This document shows positions 8,901-16,123 of a DNA stretch of 17,492 bases, piece by piece. Both the position numbers and the translations under genes were made by a program. The DNA is taken from assembly GCA_046719185.1 (NCBI GenBank), contig JBDNDK010000031.1, forward strand, positions 1 through 17,492. Direction: 5' to 3'. Each line of letters begins with the position of its first letter. The first letter of the stretch is position 1. The DNA is from JBDNDK01 sp046719185 (lineage in GTDB: Bacteria; Armatimonadota; UBA5829). The notes below the pieces were generated by a model, which saw nothing but the letters and a program-made list of their open reading frames with translations, was not told the origin of the DNA and made no database searches.

Positions 8901-9400
8901 ACCTTGGATAATCTGTCTTGAATAACATTGTCTGCTAAAATTCTCAGTTCTTTTGGTGATTGAGGACCTGTAACTGCAATTGTCATAATTGGCATTGAAG
9001 AAATATCAACTTTCAAAACTACAGGCTCTTCTGCATCCTTAGGCAAATCACCTTTTATAGCTCCAATTTTATCTCTTACATCAGCTGCAACTACATCAAG
9101 GTCAGTTCCAAGCTTAAATTCTAAACCAACTGCTGATACACTGTCTTGAGATGATGAAGTGATATTTTTTAATCTTCCAATAGAACTAACAGCTTTTTCT
9201 ATTTTTTCACTTACCAAGGTTTCCATTTCATTTGGACCAGCACCCGGATAAGTGGTGATAATTGTTATAAAGGGAAACTCAACATCAGGATATAGCTGCA
9301 AAGGCATTTTTTCCCTAGCTAAGTAGCCCATCAAAAGCAAAGCTGAAATGAACATCAAAAGAAATATAGGTCGCCTAATAGATACTTTAGTTAACCACAT
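5951..9400 (-). CDS. RND-family (HAE1/AcrB-like) inner-membrane efflux transporter
   Basis: This 1149-residue proton-driven exporter forms the trimeric inner-membrane part of a tripartite pump. It has an N-terminal membrane helix (about 11-28), duplicated periplasmic porter halves (about 40-335 and 640-940) and two membrane bundles. Proton-relay residues are present: Asp404-Asp405 in TM4 (GILVDDSIVILENIER) and Lys1014 in TM10 (GLVTKNAILLVDYTN). It is about 100 residues longer than AcrB. Part of the excess lies between the two halves, where the usual single TM7 (about 555-572) is followed by two more hydrophobic stretches (about 589-608 and 616-634) before GFEFFPKTDEA. Hydrophilic linkers at about 495-545 and the C-terminal tail also add length. 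The ATG at 9400 has AAGGGAG upstream. It lies 30 bases after the adaptor gene. Substrate is unknown: drugs, lipids or other amphiphiles are all possible. Confidence 0.96.
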   Translation of the reverse strand: MWLTKVSIRRPIFLLMFISALLLMGYLAREKMPLQLYPDVEFPFITIITTYPGAGPNEMETLVSEKIEKAVSSIGRLKNITSSSQDSVSAVGLEFKLGTDLDVVAADVRDKIGAIKGDLPKDAEEPVVLKVDISSMPIMTIAVTGPQSPKELRILADNVIQDRLSKVEGVAGVNISGGEEREISVAVDKDRLQAYGLSLAQIVEFIRASNLNVPAGSIKEGARDYSVRTVGDFDTTQQIAELRLPIEGRDGKPDSTIRLSDIAKIEDTVKETTVYTRINGEPNITIDIQKQSGANEVKTADGVKKELEGLKTVLPHGVNLELVYDGSIHVKDSINDVMRSLYEGIFLVVIIIFLFLHTTRATFIVALAIPTSLIATFGPLHLFGFSVNFMTMLGMAVVVGILVDDSIVILENIERHLKMGENPIEAAYNGRTEIGLAAVTITAVDMVVFIPIAFMGGIVGQYFQSFGITVAVATGFSLLMSFTLTPMLASRWLQMHEDKKKQERELIERIQTNDIKRFDRFNYFISKIFSFSERNLDKLNHSYRQTLEWALEHRYFIVIVGIVSLLVVFSIPMPIPQDIKNPESIKQLMPRIIIFILSTLLVVPAIINKGSRRAASIFYTVMTLITFTVFIPFGFEFFPKTDEAMFKVEIRTAPGTSLEETNAVVEQIESVIDSLPEIHGKDAYYLAQVGQASSGGFGAGDTGPQYAVINARVVEKHERERGIKEIVDHLNKEFAKISGAERIVAIIGDGGPGGGISMEIQGRNMDDMLKMARTVADTINAVPGAINVDISWKESKPERRIDVDRIRAAEMNMSVAQIAMAARNAIDGDDSVKLRDEGNEYPINVRFDEKFRSEAGDVENIIIASKNGAPVYLKDVANIEYSFAPSKIDRKNRQRVVYVNAEVATGFSLGNVQNQINAKLKELPKIPGVSIRVGGQSEIMNESFGYMISALILAIILVYMLMGALFESYLTPFVIMLSLPQALVGALLALLITGKTLNIVSMIGMIMLVGLVTKNAILLVDYTNTLRVRGKNRTEAITEAGPTRLRPVIMTTLAMVLGLLPTAIAHTRGAEVRAPMAIAVIGGLILSTLLTLIVIPVVYTIVDDTWMGFLKRFFPRKYQRTIEKGFMALTSESELDKQKPDEDFFKNDL

Positions 9401-9430
9401 ATATAAATAATCTCCCTTAAGGCACTAATT

Positions 9431-10891
9431 TTATAGTTTGTTTTTTTCAATTAGAAGCAAAGAGCCATCTTCAACTGCTTGTTTGCCCCTTGTTACCACT
9501 CTGTCACCAATTTTTAGCTTTGTGGGTTGTTCAATTTGCACCCATTTTGCATTCTGAGCAATAATTTTCACATCAATTCTTTCTGCTTTATTATCTTTCT
9601 TTCTAAATACCATATTTGAACCTTGTCTAAGTTCTATAGCATCTTTAGGAACAAGCATCACATCTTTTTCTATACTTGCTAATATATTGCCTCTTGCAAA
9701 CATACCTGGTTTTATAATATAAGAATTATCTTCAATTATTATTCTTACAGGAAAATTTCTGCTGGATATTGAGCCAGTTGGAAATATTGTATCCACATAA
9801 GCATCAAATGTTCTTCCAGTAATTGCATCAATTTTTACTTTCACTTTATTTCCATTTTTTACATTAAGAAGTTCTTTTTCTGAAAGCTCGCCTTCAAAAT
9901 ATACAGTATTCAATGCAACTACTTCACCAAGAGGCATACCAGCACCAATCACCTGACCAGGCTCTGTATTTCTCATAGAAAGTTTTCCTGTTATAGGAGA
10001 TTTTACATATGTATAAGATAGCTGTTGTTGTGCTAGTTTTACAGCAGCTTTTGCACTTTCAACACCTGCTTGTGCACTTTTTACATCTTCATTTCTGAGT
10101 AATACTTCTGCTTGTCTTGCTTTTGCTGTTCTTAAATCTTCTTTTGCAGCTCTTAATGCATTTTCAGCACTTAATACATCTTCCCTTCTTCCACCTTCTG
10201 TAAGCATAGAAAGCATTTCTTTTGCATTATTATATCTTGTTTCTGCTGATGCAAATTCTGCCTTAGTAATATCAAACATTGCTTGAGAAATGGCACCTTC
10301 TTCAAGAAGCTTCTTCTGTCTATCATAGTTTAATTTGCTTACATCATAGCTGGCTTTTGCACTTGCTACTTCATTCTTTGCAGATTGCAGCTCTTGGCTC
10401 CTTGCAGGATTTTTTACTACCTCTAATCTTGCTTCAGCAGATTTAACTCCTGCTTCTGCTTGCTTGACACCTGCATCAGTCTGTATTTTTACTACATTAA
10501 GACTTGTTTTTGCCTGTGAAAGCATAGCTTCAGCTGCTCTTAATCCAGCTTTGGCTTGTTCTAATTGACTTCTGGCATCTTCTTGGTCTAATACTATCAC
10601 CACATCACCAGCCTTAACAGTGTCTCCTTCTCTAAAGTTAACTTTTGCTACTTTACCACCAATTTTTGCAGAAAGCTCAACTTTATCAAGAGCCTGAATA
10701 TTCCCTGTTACCTCAATTGTATGTTCCATATCACCTTTTATAATATTTTCTAATACAACAGGTACACCATTTTGTTCCCAAAGCTCAGTTTTAGTAGGCT
10801 GAGGTTTTGCAGGCTTTAGTTTATTTGCTCTAGCATAAAAAAAACTCATTATTGCTGCAATAATCAAAACTAGTATCAATACTTTTTTCAT
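9431..10891 (-). CDS. Periplasmic adaptor (membrane fusion protein) of the RND efflux system
   Basis: The adaptor bridges the RND pump and the TolC-like channel. From the ATG at 10891 (AAGGAAG 5 bases upstream; a TTG at 10912 is less likely) it has 486 residues. An N-terminal membrane anchor or uncleaved signal lies at about 2-20. The first half of a lipoyl domain is at about 71-104. A long Ala/Glu/Lys-rich alpha-helical hairpin (about 105-293) is followed by the second lipoyl half (SPITGKLSMRNTEPGQVI), a beta-barrel and a membrane-proximal domain. The hairpin tip carries the channel-contact RLS motif: Arg191, Leu195 and Ser202 in DRQKKLLEEGAISQ. The hairpin is much longer than in AcrA, and both arms contain similar breaks (KNPARSQE and GGRREDV), as in HlyD/YbhG-like adaptors. 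No lipobox cysteine was seen. Confidence 0.95.
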   Translation of the reverse strand: MKKVLILVLIIAAIMSFFYARANKLKPAKPQPTKTELWEQNGVPVVLENIIKGDMEHTIEVTGNIQALDKVELSAKIGGKVAKVNFREGDTVKAGDVVIVLDQEDARSQLEQAKAGLRAAEAMLSQAKTSLNVVKIQTDAGVKQAEAGVKSAEARLEVVKNPARSQELQSAKNEVASAKASYDVSKLNYDRQKKLLEEGAISQAMFDITKAEFASAETRYNNAKEMLSMLTEGGRREDVLSAENALRAAKEDLRTAKARQAEVLLRNEDVKSAQAGVESAKAAVKLAQQQLSYTYVKSPITGKLSMRNTEPGQVIGAGMPLGEVVALNTVYFEGELSEKELLNVKNGNKVKVKIDAITGRTFDAYVDTIFPTGSISSRNFPVRIIIEDNSYIIKPGMFARGNILASIEKDVMLVPKDAIELRQGSNMVFRKKDNKAERIDVKIIAQNAKWVQIEQPTKLKIGDRVVTRGKQAVEDGSLLLIEKNKL

Positions 10892-10920
10892 ATTGGCTTC
10901 CTTATATTTCAATATTATTC

Positions 10921-12255
10921 TTAATCAATTATCGAAATTTGTTGTATTTCAGGTTGAGATGATGTTGCTCTCTCATATCTAGCTACTGATATTGCATAAT
11001 CATATCTAGCATTGTTCAGATTAACTCTGGCTTCTGTTAAAGCTCTCTGAGCATCTGTTACTTCAATAGCTGTTGATATTCCAGCATCATATCTTATATT
11101 AGCTAGTCTTAATGCTTCTTCTGCAAGACTAACATTTTCTCCAGCTGTGCTCACTCTTTCTATTGCATCTCTAAGCAATACAACAGCTGATTGAACTTCA
11201 AATCCTATGCCAAGCTGTGCTTGTTCAAGCTGATTTTCACTTTGCTTCATCTGAGCTTTTGCCTTGTCCACTTTTGCTTTAGTTGTTCCTGTATCCCACA
11301 ATGGAATTTCCAATTGCAATGTTGCAAACCATTGATTCTTTGATCCTGATAGTCCGCTAGGTTCAGGATTATAGTTATGAATATAAGAGAATCCAAGTGT
11401 TGGCAAATAGTTTGCTCTTTGAAGTTTTATATTAGCTTTTTGTGCATCAATTGCTTTTTTTGCAATCATTATTTCAGCTCTTCTTTTGTATGCAGTCTGT
11501 ATTGAATCATCTAAATCAGGGATATATTCTGAAATTTTTATATCATTCTTCTCTGGAATTGTTTCTGTATTTAGGTCTATTGCTAATATTCTATTAAGAT
11601 TTGCTCTTGCGATATTTATTGCATTATTTCTTGAAATTAGCAATTGGTTTAAGTTTGCAAGCTCAACCTGTGCACTGGTAACATCAAATTTCGGCACTGT
11701 TCCAGCTTCAAATCTTGCTTGGGTATTTTTTAATCTTTCTTCTGCTACATTAACAGAAGCTTGGGCAACTTCTTTGGCATCTATTGCTCTTAAAAGTTCA
11801 AAATATGCTTCTTTTACACTAAATATCAATTTTTCTACTTCATTTCTGTAGTTATATAAATCTATTTCAAGTTGATATCTAGCAAGACTATTAGCATGCC
11901 CAATTTTACCATTTATATCTATAGGCATTGCTGCTATACCAGCAAGTGATGTATCCTCCTTGGGAAACAAATTTACAGTTCCCAAATTAGGAAGTGATAT
12001 ACTTTGTTCTGGTCCTTGTCTTACATGTTTTACTTGACCGCTAAATTTTGGGAAATATGCACTTCTTGCTTCATCAACTCCAGCTTTTGAGGCTTCCACT
12101 TGTTCAGCTTTTGCTGAAATATCCGGACTATTTTTAATTGCAGTCTGAATTGCTTGTTCAATAGTGATATTAAAAGTGTTTATTTCATTGTTTTCATCTG
12201 CAACCGAAGGTATTGATAAAATCAACAGAAATAACACCAAATATACTTTTTTCAA
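10921..12255 (-). CDS. TolC-type outer-membrane efflux channel
   Basis: Outer-membrane exit duct for the adjacent adaptor and pump. The 444-residue precursor has a signal peptide (hydrophobic 4-18, likely cleavage after SVA at 19) and no lipobox cysteine, so it is not an OprM-type lipoprotein. Two related OEP halves are visible. Each opens with a TIEQAIQTAIKNSPDI- or SIQTAYKRRAEIM-like helix and an AxVDEARSAYFPK- or IKLQRANYLPT-like turn, then coiled-coil helices rich in Ala, Glu and Asn. The start is TTG at 12253-12255, with a strong GGAGG 6 bases upstream. An ATG overlapping the Shine-Dalgarno sequence is out of frame. It follows the AbrB-type gene by 15 bases and precedes the adaptor by 29 bases. 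Confidence 0.95.
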   Translation of the reverse strand: MKKVYLVLFLLILSIPSVADENNEINTFNITIEQAIQTAIKNSPDISAKAEQVEASKAGVDEARSAYFPKFSGQVKHVRQGPEQSISLPNLGTVNLFPKEDTSLAGIAAMPIDINGKIGHANSLARYQLEIDLYNYRNEVEKLIFSVKEAYFELLRAIDAKEVAQASVNVAEERLKNTQARFEAGTVPKFDVTSAQVELANLNQLLISRNNAINIARANLNRILAIDLNTETIPEKNDIKISEYIPDLDDSIQTAYKRRAEIMIAKKAIDAQKANIKLQRANYLPTLGFSYIHNYNPEPSGLSGSKNQWFATLQLEIPLWDTGTTKAKVDKAKAQMKQSENQLEQAQLGIGFEVQSAVVLLRDAIERVSTAGENVSLAEEALRLANIRYDAGISTAIEVTDAQRALTEARVNLNNARYDYAISVARYERATSSQPEIQQISIID

Positions 12256-12266
12256 TTTTATCCTCC
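12253..12266 (-). promoter_or_regulatory. Ribosome binding site and TTG start of the channel gene
   Basis: GGAGG at 12262-12266, a 6-base spacer, then TTG at 12253-12255 leading into MKKVYLVLFLL, a clean signal-peptide start. This decides the non-ATG start. Confidence 0.75.
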
Positions 12267-12270
12267 ATAA

Positions 12271-12519
12271 TTATTTGTTTTCAGCAATTTTACTCTCGGC
12301 TTTGCTTATTATATCTAGAATATTTGTCATAAAATCTCTCATCTGTTCCATTTTGCAAATGATAAGAGCAGATTCTGATGGATGAGATATAACCAATAGT
12401 TTTTCTCCAGCATTTATGTCTAGTTTTTTTCTAGCTTCAGAAGGAATTACAATCTGGCCTCTCTCTCCAACTGTAACAGTTCCTACAAAATTATCTTCTG
12501 TCTTAACTTTTTTTGGCAT
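12271..12519 (-). CDS. AbrB/MazE/SpoVT-type DNA-binding regulator
   Basis: Small 82-residue protein with the swapped-hairpin AbrB motif at about residues 13-55: VGTVTVGERGQIVIPSEARKKLDINAGEKLLV, closely matching the family's G(Q/R)IVIP(K/S)xxRxxL consensus. A predicted C-terminal amphipathic helix follows. Such proteins bind DNA as dimers or tetramers. The ATG at 12519 was chosen because AAGGA lies 9 bases upstream and the fold begins soon after. Upstream in-frame codons up to 12588 cover the predicted -10 element, so they cannot be translated from that promoter. It is first in the efflux operon and therefore the likely local, and probably self-acting, regulator of the pump. That role is inferred from position, and no toxin partner is next to it. 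Confidence 0.9.
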   Translation of the reverse strand: MPKKVKTEDNFVGTVTVGERGQIVIPSEARKKLDINAGEKLLVISHPSESALIICKMEQMRDFMTNILDIISKAESKIAENK

Positions 12520-12539
12520 ACAAATTATCCTTGTCTGAT

Positions 12540-12557
12540 ATTTCATATATTTCATAT
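12540..12557. repeat. Two abutting 9-bp direct repeats in the abrB leader
   Basis: ATTTCATAT occurs at 12540-12548 and again at 12549-12557 (ATATGAAAT on the transcribed strand), just downstream of the predicted -10. The site is a possible regulator-binding site, but the sequence is A+T-rich and low in complexity. Confidence 0.4.
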
Positions 12558-12575
12558 TTATCATATAAATATGAT
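12554..12575. promoter_or_regulatory. Overlapping palindromes at the abrB -10 region (candidate operator)
   Basis: Two perfect inverted repeats overlap: ATCATAT-(2 bases)-ATATGAT at 12560-12575, and ATATTTAT-(3 bases)-ATAAATAT at 12554-12572. Both cover the predicted -10 box, as expected of a repressor operator. Binding by the product of the adjacent AbrB-type gene is inferred. Confidence 0.5.
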
Positions 12576-12588
12576 TGGCATAAGTCAA
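12560..12588 (-). promoter_or_regulatory. Predicted sigma-70-type promoter of the abrB-efflux operon
   Basis: On the minus strand TTGACT (12583-12588) and TATGAT (12560-12565) are separated by exactly 17 bases, each matching its consensus at 5 of 6 positions. It is the best promoter in the window, in the 102-base gap between murJ and the regulator gene. The leader would be about 30-35 bases. No terminator hairpin for the murJ transcript is evident before it. Confidence 0.75.
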
Positions 12589-12621
12589 TTGAAATTAGAT
12601 TATATTTTGCTGAATTTTATT

Positions 12622-14970
12622 TCAAGATTTATTAAGGCGGCGTTTGATGGAATCAGAAACAAAGCTATATTCTTCAGATTTTAGAAGTCTTAAAACAAGA
12701 AGATATACAATTGAAGCAATGAACATAGATATAAGAAGTGATAATACTGCACCGCTCCAGCTTTCTACTAAATGGATACTTCTATGTTTAATTTCTTTTT
12801 CATATAAAGCTTGCAAAATAATTCTGTTTGATTTTATAAGTTTTTTTCCCTCAAGACTAGAATTGGAGTTTGACAAATCATACTTTGAAATTACAGCATT
12901 GATATCATTATTAAGAAGGTCGGGGAGCTTTTCTGCATTGATATATTCACTAAAAAATTGTTTTACAAGTTCTTGGTCTTTTTCAGAAAAAGAAGTTGTT
13001 TTTATGTGATTTGATAATTTTAATGTATTTCTTTCATCTATGTTTTTGTCTGGAGCAAATATAACTGAAAGTAGAGCATATAAGTTATGGATTTCTGTTT
13101 CATCAATCAAAGGAGATTTTTCATCTGATAAGTCTTTTTCTGGTTTTTCCATCATAATTTTTGTGAAATAAGAACTTCTATCTGAAATTCTTCTAATCTT
13201 TGGAGCATAAGCATCCTCTATTATCAGTCTGTTCAAATATTTTCTATCATTGGGTTTTGCAGTTAGCAATCTCTTTGTTTTTGATGATAATATTAATGAT
13301 TCAATAATTTCTGGTTTATTTAGATTATCATTTGCTATTATTTCATTGAAATTGTCTCTAACAATTATTTTTAGGTCTTTTTCTAATCTTTGTAATTTTA
13401 TTTTTGAATCAAAGGCAGTTATAGTATCTTTGCTGAGATTATTTTTTAATTTTAGTGAAGTGTTATCTTTTGAAGCATTTATTAATTGTATAAAAGCAAC
13501 AGGGTTTTTTATATCTCCATCAAGTACATTCCAACTTCCAATTGTATTTGATACACCTACTCTCACCCCATAACAGCAAATTGCCATCACAAATGCTGCA
13601 ATAATAATCTTTGTTGTGGATTTTATTACTCTTGCTCCTTCAATGCCTCCTGTTTTTTTTCTGATAAATAAAATTAAGCCTAACAGATGTATTGTTGCCG
13701 CAACAGAAGTTGCAAGAGCTAGACCACCATGTCCAAACATTTTCATAAATATAAAATTCATTGGTATAAAGAATATAGTAACAACACTACCAAGCACCAC
13801 TGGAGTGATAGTATCCTGCATTGCAAAAAACCCTCTTGCTACTATTGCTTGTCCTGCCCAAGCAAAAATTCCTACACAATACATAATCACACCAATTTCT
13901 GTTGCTGGAACATCTGAATGCTTAAATTCACCACCCGGAGTCATAAAAACTGTCCTAACAATTGGATCAGCCATCACTACCATAAATAATGATGCAGGAA
14001 TATTTAATGCAAGAACAGCTCTTAATCCAAAACTAAGTGAGCTTCTTAGTTCATCAATAGCTTTTCTAGCTGCCAGAGCTGAAAGAGTGGGGAGAATTGC
14101 TGTACCAGCTGCCTGAGCAAATACACCAAGAGGCACCTGCATCAGCCTATTTGCATAATTAAGAGCACCCGGTGCAATATCCGATACAAAAGTTGCAAAC
14201 CATCTATTGATTATTATATCAATCTGAGGAAGACTCAAACCAAGAATTACAGGTAATGCCAGTTTTCCAACCTGCACAACTCCATGATGAAAAATATTCA
14301 AACTAGGATGAAATTCAAATCCTGCTTTTTTCATACAATAGAATGTGTAACCAATATTTCCTGCAAATGCTCCTATCATTGCACCCCAAGCAAGACCTTC
14401 AATACTAATCCATCTGCTTAAAACCACAACACCAAATATAATTCCTAGATTATATATCACAGGTCCTGCAGCCCTAGCAGCAAACATTTGTCTAGATTCC
14501 AGAGTTCCCATCATCAATCCACCAAGGAAGAAAAAGAGCTGACAAGGCAAAATAATTCTTGTTAACTTCACAACAAGAGGAACAAGTTCTGGTTCATTTG
14601 CAGCAAATCCAGGTGCTGCTAATATTCTCACAAGAGGATCCGTGAATATTTCACTAATAGCAATCACTGTGAGAAGCACTAATACCATAAAACAAGCTAT
14701 AATGCTGAATATTTGCCATGCCTCAGTTTTTCTGCCTGTTTGGAATCTTTCAGTGAAAACAGGAATAAAAGCACCTGATAATGCACCACTAGAAAGGAAA
14801 AAATATAACAAATCAGGAAGATTGAACGCTACAGTATATGCACTTACCAAACCTGAGAGTCCAAATTCCCTTGAGATAAGAAGATCTCTTATTAGTCCAA
14901 GCAAGCGGCTGGCAAAAATTGCTACCATCATTATGCCAGCAGCTTTAGTAACAGTTTTGTGTGAGGTCAT
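12622..14970 (-). CDS. murJ: Lipid II flippase MurJ with a large additional C-terminal loop
   Basis: MurJ (MVN family) flips the peptidoglycan precursor lipid II across the inner membrane. The N-terminal part is typical: SRLLGLIRDLLISREFG with Arg22 and Arg28 (counterparts of the essential cavity arginines), then NLPDLLYFFLSSGALSGAFIPVF and NRLMQVPLGVFAQA with Arg275. About thirteen membrane segments run to residue ~470. A hydrophilic, Lys/Asn/Asp/Ser/Ile/Leu-rich stretch of about 265 residues (about 471-737) follows before a last membrane helix (738-762) and a short basic tail. MurJ is usually about 500-530 residues, against 782 here. No Shine-Dalgarno is visible at the ATG, which lies 5 bases after the previous stop, so translation is probably coupled. 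The frame is continuous through the extra region with no sign of a fused second gene. Confidence 0.95.
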   Translation of the reverse strand: MTSHKTVTKAAGIMMVAIFASRLLGLIRDLLISREFGLSGLVSAYTVAFNLPDLLYFFLSSGALSGAFIPVFTERFQTGRKTEAWQIFSIIACFMVLVLLTVIAISEIFTDPLVRILAAPGFAANEPELVPLVVKLTRIILPCQLFFFLGGLMMGTLESRQMFAARAAGPVIYNLGIIFGVVVLSRWISIEGLAWGAMIGAFAGNIGYTFYCMKKAGFEFHPSLNIFHHGVVQVGKLALPVILGLSLPQIDIIINRWFATFVSDIAPGALNYANRLMQVPLGVFAQAAGTAILPTLSALAARKAIDELRSSLSFGLRAVLALNIPASLFMVVMADPIVRTVFMTPGGEFKHSDVPATEIGVIMYCVGIFAWAGQAIVARGFFAMQDTITPVVLGSVVTIFFIPMNFIFMKMFGHGGLALATSVAATIHLLGLILFIRKKTGGIEGARVIKSTTKIIIAAFVMAICCYGVRVGVSNTIGSWNVLDGDIKNPVAFIQLINASKDNTSLKLKNNLSKDTITAFDSKIKLQRLEKDLKIIVRDNFNEIIANDNLNKPEIIESLILSSKTKRLLTAKPNDRKYLNRLIIEDAYAPKIRRISDRSSYFTKIMMEKPEKDLSDEKSPLIDETEIHNLYALLSVIFAPDKNIDERNTLKLSNHIKTTSFSEKDQELVKQFFSEYINAEKLPDLLNNDINAVISKYDLSNSNSSLEGKKLIKSNRIILQALYEKEIKHRSIHLVESWSGAVLSLLISMFIASIVYLLVLRLLKSEEYSFVSDSIKRRLNKS

Positions 14971-14975
14971 ATTAT

Positions 14976-15740
14976 TTATTTAATATCAAAAGACTTAAGA
15001 TTTTCAAGTGAGATTTTCAAACTGTCAAATGGATCTCTTTGACATTCATCTTGCTCAACAATATAGTATTCTACTCCAGCTTTTTTACAGGATTCTAGTA
15101 TTGCTTGCCATCTGAGATTTCCTTCACCTACTTCAGCGAAAATTGGATCATTTCCTTTAACAGCCATATCTTTGAGGTGTATCACAGGGATTCTATCTTC
15201 GCATTTTTCAATCCACCATGCCACATCTCCACCACCATGCTGAACCCAATAAGTGTCTATTTCAAAAGTAAAAAGTTCAGGGTCACTTTCTTCAAAAAGA
15301 ATATCCATACCTAGCTTGCCATCAAATTTTTGAAATTCTAAAGAATGATTATGATATCCAAAAGTGATCCCTTCACTTTTATAAATTTTAGCTGCTTGTG
15401 ATGCATCTTTTGCAAATTGTTTCAAGCCTTCTTTAGTGTATTTATCCATTGGTAGAGAACCAATTGCAACATAATTGCATTCAATTTTTTTATGGTCTGC
15501 TATCATATCCGATATTTGATTTAAGAGTTTGTCATAACCAATATGGGTTGCAACACATTTCAAATCAGTATCTTTGAGCATTTTACCTAAATCAGACCAA
15601 TCCATCTGACATATACCAGATACCTGTACATTTTCATAGCCTATTTCTTTTACTTTTTTTAGTGTGTTGAATAGGTCTTTGGGATTTTTTGCAAAATCTC
15701 TTAGAGTGTATAATTGAGCTGCAATTTGTGAATTTGCCAT
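14976..15740 (-). CDS. Sugar phosphate isomerase/epimerase-type TIM-barrel protein
   Basis: 254-residue xylose-isomerase-like TIM barrel of the AP_endonuc_2 group (COG1082; IolE/IolI relatives). The opening IAAQLYTLRDF and the barrel strands are typical. Likely metal and active-site residues are H130, H132 and E135 (GYHNHSLEF), E160 and D162 (FEIDTYWV), H188 and D191 (VIHLKDM), E206 (VGEGN) and E229 (IVEQD). Members isomerise, epimerise or dehydrate sugars and inositols in the cytoplasm. The substrate cannot be assigned, and no transporter or kinase for a sugar lies nearby. No signal peptide is seen. The ATG at 15740 has AGGGA 8 bases upstream. It lies 22 bases after thioredoxin and 5 bases before murJ. 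Confidence 0.9.
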   Translation of the reverse strand: MANSQIAAQLYTLRDFAKNPKDLFNTLKKVKEIGYENVQVSGICQMDWSDLGKMLKDTDLKCVATHIGYDKLLNQISDMIADHKKIECNYVAIGSLPMDKYTKEGLKQFAKDASQAAKIYKSEGITFGYHNHSLEFQKFDGKLGMDILFEESDPELFTFEIDTYWVQHGGGDVAWWIEKCEDRIPVIHLKDMAVKGNDPIFAEVGEGNLRWQAILESCKKAGVEYYIVEQDECQRDPFDSLKISLENLKSFDIK

Positions 15741-15762
15741 AATAATATCCCTGTTATTTATT

Positions 15763-16086
15763 TTATAAAGCTTTGTCTATTTTTGTTACAAGGTTTGCTT
15801 TTGATTGGCTTCCAACCATTCTGTCAACAATTTCACCATTCTTGAATATGATAAGAGTTGGGATGCTTGTTACACCAAACTTGCTTGCTATGCTAGGTTC
15901 ATTTTGAACATTCACTTTGAAAATTTTTATTTTGCCATTATATTCTTCTGCAAGTTGGTCAATTGTAGGAATTAATGCTTTGCAAGGTGCACACCATTCA
16001 GCCCAAAAATCTACCATCACAGGTATATCAGAATTGATAACCTCATTATCAAATCTATCTGCAGTAATATCATTTGCTAAACTCAT
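15763..16086 (-). CDS. trxA: Thioredoxin
   Basis: A 107-residue cytoplasmic thioredoxin, normal length. It keeps FWAEWCAPCK with redox cysteines 32 and 35, the partner Asp in VDFWA, and the cis-proline loop GVTSIPTLIIFKNG. The active site is CAPC rather than the classical CGPC, a variant known in many bacterial thioredoxins that may slightly shift the redox potential. It reduces protein disulfides using thioredoxin reductase, which is not in this window. The ATG at 16086 has AAGGAG 8 bases upstream. It sits between the amidohydrolase-like pair and the TIM-barrel isomerase, with gaps of 37 and 22 bases. Confidence 0.95.
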   Translation of the reverse strand: MSLANDITADRFDNEVINSDIPVMVDFWAEWCAPCKALIPTIDQLAEEYNGKIKIFKVNVQNEPSIASKFGVTSIPTLIIFKNGEIVDRMVGSQSKANLVTKIDKAL

Positions 16087-16123
16087 CTAATGTCTCCTTA
16101 AAATTATTTCAATATAATATTTT

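Noticed and set aside
12271..12519. AbrB-type protein as a MazE-like antitoxin
   Set aside because: No toxin-sized partner (MazF or PIN domain) lies next to it. It is followed directly by the channel gene.
12520..12588. Longer 105-residue version of the AbrB-type protein starting upstream
   Set aside because: The extra codons cover the predicted -10 element and palindromes. The ATG at 12519 has a good ribosome binding site and matches the family's usual N-terminus.
12600..12624. Possible murJ terminator (TGAA...TTCA) after its stop codon
   Set aside because: The stem is only 4 bp, A+T-rich and has no following U-tract, so it is not credible as an intrinsic terminator.
12622..13533. The MurJ C-terminal extra region as a separate gene or a frameshift fusion
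   Set aside because: The reading frame continues through it to a clear final membrane helix, with no internal start with a ribosome binding site noticed and no change of frame.
13616..14116. A 166-codon open frame on the plus strand inside murJ, and other plus-strand frames elsewhere
   Set aside because: They lie opposite strongly conserved minus-strand genes, show no recognisable domain, and have no plausible ribosome binding sites. They are antisense shadows.
16087..16123. TATTATATT as a separate promoter for thioredoxin
   Set aside because: No -35 match at proper spacing, and the 37-base gap fits an operon interior.
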